Below are positions 59,322 to 64,000 of a DNA stretch of 64,000 bases, in pieces. The notes below the pieces were generated by a model that was not told where the DNA came from, ran no database searches, and worked only from the letters and a program-made list of their open reading frames with translations. The number at the start of each line of letters is the position of its first letter. Positions within the stretch are counted from its first letter, which is position 1. The translations under genes and the position numbers were made by a program. The DNA is from Halalkaliarchaeum sp. AArc-CO (GTDB lineage: Archaea > Halobacteriota > Halobacteria > Halobacteriales > Haloferacaceae), in the NCBI RefSeq assembly GCF_024972735.1, contig NZ_CP087723.1:2790001-2854000 (forward strand). The letters are read 5' to 3'.

Positions 59322-61637
59322 ATGAGCGACGAGGTCCAGGACGTTCACTACGCTGAACCGGACAACCCCTATCTCCGGGACGCGCCGGCGGAATTCGAGC
59401 CCGTCGAGGAGATCGACGCCGGGACGGCACGCGAGCAGGCCGAACGGTTGCGCGAGGCGATCCGGGAACACGACTACCGGTACTACGTGCTCGCGGACCC
59501 GATCGTCGCAGACGAGACGTACGACCGGCTGTTCGCCCGCCTCGAGGAACTCGAATCCGCCTTCGAGCTGGTGACCGAGGACTCTCCGACCCAGCGAGTC
59601 GGCGGGGAACCGCTCGACGAACTGGAGACGGTCGAGCACACCGCGCCGATGCTGTCGATCGACCAGTCGACGGACGCCGACGACCTCCGGGAGTTCGACG
59701 ACCGGGTACGCCGGGAGCTACGGAATGCTGGCTTCGACGAGCCGACGTATCTGTGCGAGCCGAAGTTCGACGGGCTCTCCGTGGAAATCGTTTATCGCGA
59801 CGGCAACTACGTCAGGGCGGCGACCCGGGGGGACGGCCGTCGCGGCGACGACGTCACCGAACAGGTCCGGACGATCCGGGCTGTGCCCATGCGACTTCGG
59901 GGGAATCCCCCCGCGGTCCTGGCCGTCCGCGGGGAGGTGTACATGCCGAAGGACGACTTCAGGGCGTACAACCGCGACCGCGTCGAGGCAGGCGAGGACC
60001 CGTTCGCCAACCCCCGCAACGCGGCCGCCGGAACCATCCGTCAGCTCGACCCGGACGTCGTCGCCGAGCGACCGCTCTCGATCTACTTTTTCGACGTGCT
60101 CGCCTGGGAGACCGATCCGGATCCTGACGCGCTCCCCGAGGCGCTTTCGCGGGCGAGTACCGGCGACACGTCGGACGAATCCCCCGGGACTGCCGCCGGG
60201 GAGGAGGATCAGCTCACGCTCGATGCGCTCGAGGAGGCGGTCGACTCCGGCGAGGAGGGCGGGGACCGAGACGACGGGGACCAGTCGACGGACGCCGAGA
60301 CCCTTTCCGGCGGTCGGGAGCAGCCCCCGACCCACGCCGCGGAGTTCGAGGCGTTCAGGGAGTTCGGGCTCCGTGTGGCCCACGAGCACGTCGAGCAGGT
60401 CGACGACGTCGAGGCGGCCGTCGCGTATCGGGACCGGATGATGGACCTCCGCGAGGGGCTCCCGTTCGAAATCGACGGCACGGTGATCAAGGTGAACAAC
60501 CGGGAGGCCTGCGATCACCTCGGGGCGACAGCCCGGTCGGTCAGGTGGGCGTTCGCCTACAAGTTCCCGGCCAGAAGCGGCGAGACGACGATCCGGGACG
60601 TGGTGGTTCAGGTCGGCCGGACGGGACGGCTCACCCCGGTCGCCCTGCTCGACCCAGTCGAGGTCGGCGGGGTCACCGTTTCGCGGGCGACGCTGCACAA
60701 CCCCAGCGAGATCGAAACGCTGGGCGTCGGCGTCGGAGATCGGGTGGCGGTAAAGCGGGCGGGGGACGTCATTCCGCAGGTGACGGAGGTGCTCGAACAC
60801 GGATCGCAGGGCCACTTCGAGTTCCCCGAGGAGTGTCCCGTCTGCGGAAGCCCAGTGGATCGTGACGGCCCGCTGGCGTACTGCAGCGGGGGGTTGGGCT
60901 GTCCCGCCCAGCTGGAACGGACGATCGAACATTACACCAGCCGCCAGGCGCTCGACATCGACGGGCTGGGTCCCGAACGCGTCGAACAGCTCCGGGAGGC
61001 AGGGCTCGTGGAGTCGTTGGCCGACCTCTACCGACTCGACCGCGAGGACCTCGCCCAGCTCGAAGGCTGGGGCGAAAAGAGCGCCGAGAACCTGCTCTCC
61101 GAACTCGAGGGGACCCGGGAACCGTCGCTCGCGGACTTCCTCACCGGGCTGGGGATCCCGGAGGTGGGGGCGTCGACGGCGACGGAGCTCGCCCGGGCGT
61201 TCGGAACCCTCGGCGCCGTGATGGACGCCGATCGGGAGGAGCTGGAGGCGGTGCCGGACGTCGGCCCCGAGGTCGCCCGGAAGATCCGAGACTTCTTCGA
61301 CACCGAGGAGAACCGTCGGGCAATCGAGGAGCTCACCGAGTACGTCGACCCCCAGTCCCCCGATGTCGACGACGCCGGCGACGAACTCGAGGGGCTGACG
61401 TTCGTCTTTACCGGATCGCTGTCGATATCGCGACGCGAGGCGAGCGACCTGCTCGAACGGTACGGCGCGAACGTCACCTCGAGCGTCTCCGGCAACACAG
61501 ACTACCTCGTCGTCGGCGAGGATCCGGGAACATCGAAGCGGGAGGACGCCGACGCCAACGACGTACAGCAGATCGGAGAGGAGGGACTGGCAGGGATGCT
61601 TTCGGACCGCGGGATCGAGTGGCCGGAATCCGGCTGA
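59322..61637 (+). CDS. ligA: NAD+-dependent DNA ligase
   Basis: A 771-residue ligase of the bacterial type. The adenylated lysine is Lys148 in CEPKFDGLS; the domain Ia (YRYYVLADPIVADETYD) is present. A four-cysteine zinc finger (CPVCGSP and CSGGLGCPAQ), a helix-hairpin-helix domain (about 545-670) and a C-terminal BRCT domain (about 690-771) complete it. An acidic, low-complexity insert (about 266-338) breaks the nucleotidyltransferase domain. NAD+ ligases in haloarchaea are known to come from bacteria by transfer. It acts in replication and repair, alongside the ATP-dependent archaeal ligase. Confidence 0.95.
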   Translation: MSDEVQDVHYAEPDNPYLRDAPAEFEPVEEIDAGTAREQAERLREAIREHDYRYYVLADPIVADETYDRLFARLEELESAFELVTEDSPTQRVGGEPLDELETVEHTAPMLSIDQSTDADDLREFDDRVRRELRNAGFDEPTYLCEPKFDGLSVEIVYRDGNYVRAATRGDGRRGDDVTEQVRTIRAVPMRLRGNPPAVLAVRGEVYMPKDDFRAYNRDRVEAGEDPFANPRNAAAGTIRQLDPDVVAERPLSIYFFDVLAWETDPDPDALPEALSRASTGDTSDESPGTAAGEEDQLTLDALEEAVDSGEEGGDRDDGDQSTDAETLSGGREQPPTHAAEFEAFREFGLRVAHEHVEQVDDVEAAVAYRDRMMDLREGLPFEIDGTVIKVNNREACDHLGATARSVRWAFAYKFPARSGETTIRDVVVQVGRTGRLTPVALLDPVEVGGVTVSRATLHNPSEIETLGVGVGDRVAVKRAGDVIPQVTEVLEHGSQGHFEFPEECPVCGSPVDRDGPLAYCSGGLGCPAQLERTIEHYTSRQALDIDGLGPERVEQLREAGLVESLADLYRLDREDLAQLEGWGEKSAENLLSELEGTREPSLADFLTGLGIPEVGASTATELARAFGTLGAVMDADREELEAVPDVGPEVARKIRDFFDTEENRRAIEELTEYVDPQSPDVDDAGDELEGLTFVFTGSLSISRREASDLLERYGANVTSSVSGNTDYLVVGEDPGTSKREDADANDVQQIGEEGLAGMLSDRGIEWPESG

Positions 61638-61879
61638 TACGGGACGTGTTTCGCTTCGTCGGCACTTGGGAGTGTCTGTCCGCTCGTGCGATCAGTCCAT
61701 CGCCCGGCATAGTCTCCCGATCGCATCCCACTTCGATCAGTTCGTTCGACGTTCCCCCCGAGTTCGCCGTGGTTCTCCGCCGTCCCGATCGTATCGATCG
61801 CCGTCACACCGCCGACTGCCTTCAAATATCTGGCCGTACTAGATGACTTTATCAGTTCGAACGGTCATTATTCACCTGG

Positions 61880-62503
61880 ATGAGAAAACTCCTGCGTCGC
61901 ACGTACCTGAACGGTGGTGTGACCTTGCTCTTCGGAGGTGCCTTGAGCGGTTGTCTCGGCAACAGGGACGACTCCGTACCCACCGAGAACGACGCATCGA
62001 CACCGGAGGAACCGGATTCCGAAGGGGAATTGGAACCACAGACCGAAGACGAGGAGTGTCCCGACGACGAGGAAACCGAAGCGGGGAACCGGGAGACCGA
62101 CCTCCCGCGCATCGAAAACCTCGTTCTAGCTGTCGACGAACCGACTGGCTATCGGGAGTACACTCCAGTCCAGGACGCCGTCTACTCCCCTGGGTCTACT
62201 GTCTGGATATACTTCGAACCGTTCGGCCTCGCGACTCAGTCGGGTGGATGCGGGGCGGCTCGTCTCCGATACAGTCACTCGCTGGTTGGAACTGGTCCCG
62301 GTGGAGACATCTTTCTCGAGGATGAAGAAGTCGTTTACAGAGAAGTCTCGACGGACGAAAGCAAGAAACAGTACGTGGTTCGAAGGTTCGACCTCGCGGA
62401 AACAGCTGATCCGGGGACTTACTCCCTCGATGTGACGATAGTTGATTCCTACACGAACGAACAGGATTCTCGGACGATTACGGTCACTGTTGCCAGTGAG
62501 TGA
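61880..62503 (+). CDS. secreted lipoprotein of unknown function
   Basis: A 207-residue protein with an N-terminal RRTYLNGG (possible Tat signal), hydrophobic core and lipobox ALSGCLG, so Cys25 is probably lipidated. An acidic linker (about 30-75) leads to a beta-rich domain (about 80-205) ending YSLDVTIVDSYTNEQDSRTI. No domain recognised. Base composition is lower in GC than its neighbours, which suggests later acquisition. The 242 bp before it hold only the promoter region. Confidence 0.72.
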   Translation: MRKLLRRTYLNGGVTLLFGGALSGCLGNRDDSVPTENDASTPEEPDSEGELEPQTEDEECPDDEETEAGNRETDLPRIENLVLAVDEPTGYREYTPVQDAVYSPGSTVWIYFEPFGLATQSGGCGAARLRYSHSLVGTGPGGDIFLEDEEVVYREVSTDESKKQYVVRRFDLAETADPGTYSLDVTIVDSYTNEQDSRTITVTVASE

Positions 62504-62571
62504 GGTGCGACGTGCGTCGAGATCGGGTAACCGCTCCATCGCTGTGAAATTTTAAAAACAACCTGCCAGTA

Positions 62572-63099
62572 TCAGAAGAGAGCGTCTTCGGTGGCGTCCG
62601 CGAGTTCGGCGTAGAACGGCTCGCGAGTCTCGGCACGCACTCCGTCGAGGAACGACCGCATCCACTGGCGTGGGTGTTCCTCGAGGAACTGCCCGAGGGC
62701 GTCGGCGTCCCCTTCGGCAGCCAGATGTCCAGCGAACTCGAGTTCAGTGGCGACGTGGTCTGGGAGGTCCGGCCAGTCCGGATCCAGCCCTAGATCGTAC
62801 GTCTGGTACCACTTTACGACGGCGCCTGTCGAGGGGCCCAGTACGTTCCCAGGAGCAGCCTCTTCTCCATCGCGGTAGACACTCTCGTATGGTGGACACG
62901 GCGGTCCCTTCGGTCCGACGAACAGGCGGGTGTGTTCGAGGCGCAACTCCTCGGCCGTCACCGTCTCCACGTCCGGAACGACTGCCGACAGCGTATCCTC
63001 ATTGATCGCCTCGACGAGCGCCTCGTCCGGCTGTCGCCAGCAGCGCGCGAGCACCGCATATCCGCTGGCAAGCTGTCTGGTATCGTCGGCGGTTGCCAT
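62572..63099 (-). CDS. dmsD: TorD/DmsD-family redox-enzyme maturation chaperone
   Basis: About 175 residues, with PPCPPYESVYRDG near 78-90 and a helical fold. This is the TorD/DmsD signature (PYESVY region). It holds the molybdopterin catalytic subunit before Tat export. ATG 63099 lies 4 nt after the stop of the membrane-subunit gene; ATG 63135 would overlap that gene by 32 nt. The pairing with an NrfD/DmsC subunit points to a DMSO/TMAO reductase operon. Confidence 0.85.
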   Translation of the reverse strand: MATADDTRQLASGYAVLARCWRQPDEALVEAINEDTLSAVVPDVETVTAEELRLEHTRLFVGPKGPPCPPYESVYRDGEEAAPGNVLGPSTGAVVKWYQTYDLGLDPDWPDLPDHVATELEFAGHLAAEGDADALGQFLEEHPRQWMRSFLDGVRAETREPFYAELADATEDALF

Positions 63100-63103
63100 C
63101 ACG

Positions 63104-64000
63104 TCACTCACCACGCCCTCGTTCGTCGCGTTCACAGCCGCCGTCGGCGACTGCCGCGTCAGTCACGGGCGCGTCGCGCTCGTGGAGTCCGACGGTTTCG
63201 CCGGGCTGAATTGGGATGAACCGCAGTCCGACAGTCACGATCAGTGCGCCCAGTGCGATGATACCCACTGAAACGAGCAGCTCTATGGGTGTCGGCGTGT
63301 AGGCGCCGACGGTCGTCCAGACGTCCGCCCCGATGCCGGTGTAGCCACGACCAGTCGTTACACCCGGAGAGTCCCCGATGTTTAGCTCGGTGTAACCGGT
63401 GAACACCAGATAGATCCCTTCAAAGAGGATCCCGACGATCGCCAGGACGCTCGCGGTGACGACCGCCCAGACTTTCTTGCGGACCGACGGAATCACTAGC
63501 AGCGCGAGCGGGATCGCACCGCCGACGACCGTCCAGATCCAGAAGTGGATCGAGTCGCCGATCAGGAACGAACTGGTAATCGCCCAGAACTCGAAGTTCT
63601 CCGCCCAGGCGATCGGGAGGCGTTCGGCCGCCACGAGGTAGACGATGTGGAGTGCGATGAAGACGCCCAGGATTTTCCCGAGTTCCGGCACCAGCTTTTC
63701 GGGCAGGCGGTAGCGGGTGAATTTATCCGCGAGCACCGCGGTCACCAGCAGGAGGCCGAGGCCGGACACGAGCGCTTTCATGATGAACATCGGCGCGACG
63801 AGCGGGCTGAACCAGTCGCCACGACCGATCTGGAGGCCGAAGATCCAGCCGGTCACGGAGTGAAGCATGATGGCGAGCGGGATAGCGACCGCGGCCGCCC
63901 AGAAGGCTTTTTTGCGGTCGGCTTCCCGTCCGGTTTCGGTGTCCTGGACGCCGAAGGCCAGCGGCGAGCCCATCTTTGCGAGGTCACGGCGGGTCAACAG
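63104..64000 (-). CDS. NrfD/PsrC/DmsC-type membrane subunit (5' end outside window)
   Basis: The frame is open to the right edge, so the N-terminus is missing (at least the first helices). The visible 298 residues carry seven to eight helices, with WIFGLQIGRGDWFSPLVAP and a C-terminal helix (about 250-270) before an acidic tail. This is the quinone-facing anchor of molybdoenzymes such as DMSO or polysulfide reductase. The following TorD chaperone supports a DMSO/TMAO reductase operon whose catalytic and Fe-S subunits lie further right. Confidence 0.87.
   Translation of the reverse strand: MLTRRDLAKMGSPLAFGVQDTETGREADRKKAFWAAAVAIPLAIMLHSVTGWIFGLQIGRGDWFSPLVAPMFIMKALVSGLGLLLVTAVLADKFTRYRLPEKLVPELGKILGVFIALHIVYLVAAERLPIAWAENFEFWAITSSFLIGDSIHFWIWTVVGGAIPLALLVIPSVRKKVWAVVTASVLAIVGILFEGIYLVFTGYTELNIGDSPGVTTGRGYTGIGADVWTTVGAYTPTPIELLVSVGIIALGALIVTVGLRFIPIQPGETVGLHERDAPVTDAAVADGGCERDERGRGE

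Overview
The window is chromosomal DNA from a halophilic archaeon (class Halobacteria). The evidence is high GC content, strongly acidic proteins, leaderless starts with TATA-like boxes about 25-28 nt upstream of ATG/GTG, eukaryote-type information genes (eIF1A, primase large subunit), archaeal PurO, HalOD1, a PGF-CTERM-type surface anchor, Tat-type secreted proteins and many small haloarchaeal families. No species is named because nothing in the sequence decides it. Most of the window is ordinary core genome, densely packed, with many 1-4 nt gene overlaps.

Layout. 0-9.6 kb: an edge fragment, tRNA-Gln(CUG) with a tRNA-derived repeat, an RND/MMPL exporter, hemA, a gene remnant, purO, a MazF-like toxin with a winged-helix partner, a phosphoesterase, a HemAT aerotaxis transducer and a protein disulfide oxidoreductase. 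9.9-16.3 kb: one long minus-strand tetrapyrrole/cobalamin operon (SUMT, SirC, CbiT, CbiL, CbiF, CbiG and two CbiH-like proteins), with a divergent methyltransferase and flippase-like protein. 18-25 kb: MBL hydrolase, DUF99, O-acetylhomoserine sulfhydrylase, a two-subunit CoA transferase, small proteins and a CobW-type GTPase. 25-38 kb: VOC protein, a Get3/ArsA-like ATPase with a small partner, CstA, cupin, prepilin peptidase, an aldehyde ferredoxin oxidoreductase homologue, nicotinate phosphoribosyltransferase, an anchored HExxH surface protein and a ferritin-like/DtxR pair.

38-49 kb: tRNA-Gln(UUG), secreted repeat proteins, a broken UspA gene, HalOD1, a PAC2-UspA pair, SWIM protein, eIF1A-PriL, OsmC, PRPP synthetase, HIT and a degenerate M48-like membrane protein. 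49-64 kb: multicopper oxidase, mini zinc-ribbon proteins, tRNA-Pro(UGG) with a large tRNA-derived repeat array, a SLC13 transporter with RCK_C domains, a DUF5814 helicase, PHP phosphoesterase, DUF2157 protein, NAD+-dependent DNA ligase, a lipoprotein, and the end of a DMSO/TMAO-reductase-like operon (TorD chaperone and NrfD/DmsC subunit, cut by the right edge).

The most unusual signal is at two tRNA genes 51.7 kb apart. Both carry downstream duplications of their own 3' end, joined by the same GC-rich core and the same small hairpin element, although the tRNA parts differ. Other points of interest are an AOR homologue with every expected Fe-S ligand replaced, an M48-like protein without the HExxH histidines, a GTAC-rich operator-like region before the toxin module, and two zinc-finger mini-genes found by reading short frames directly.
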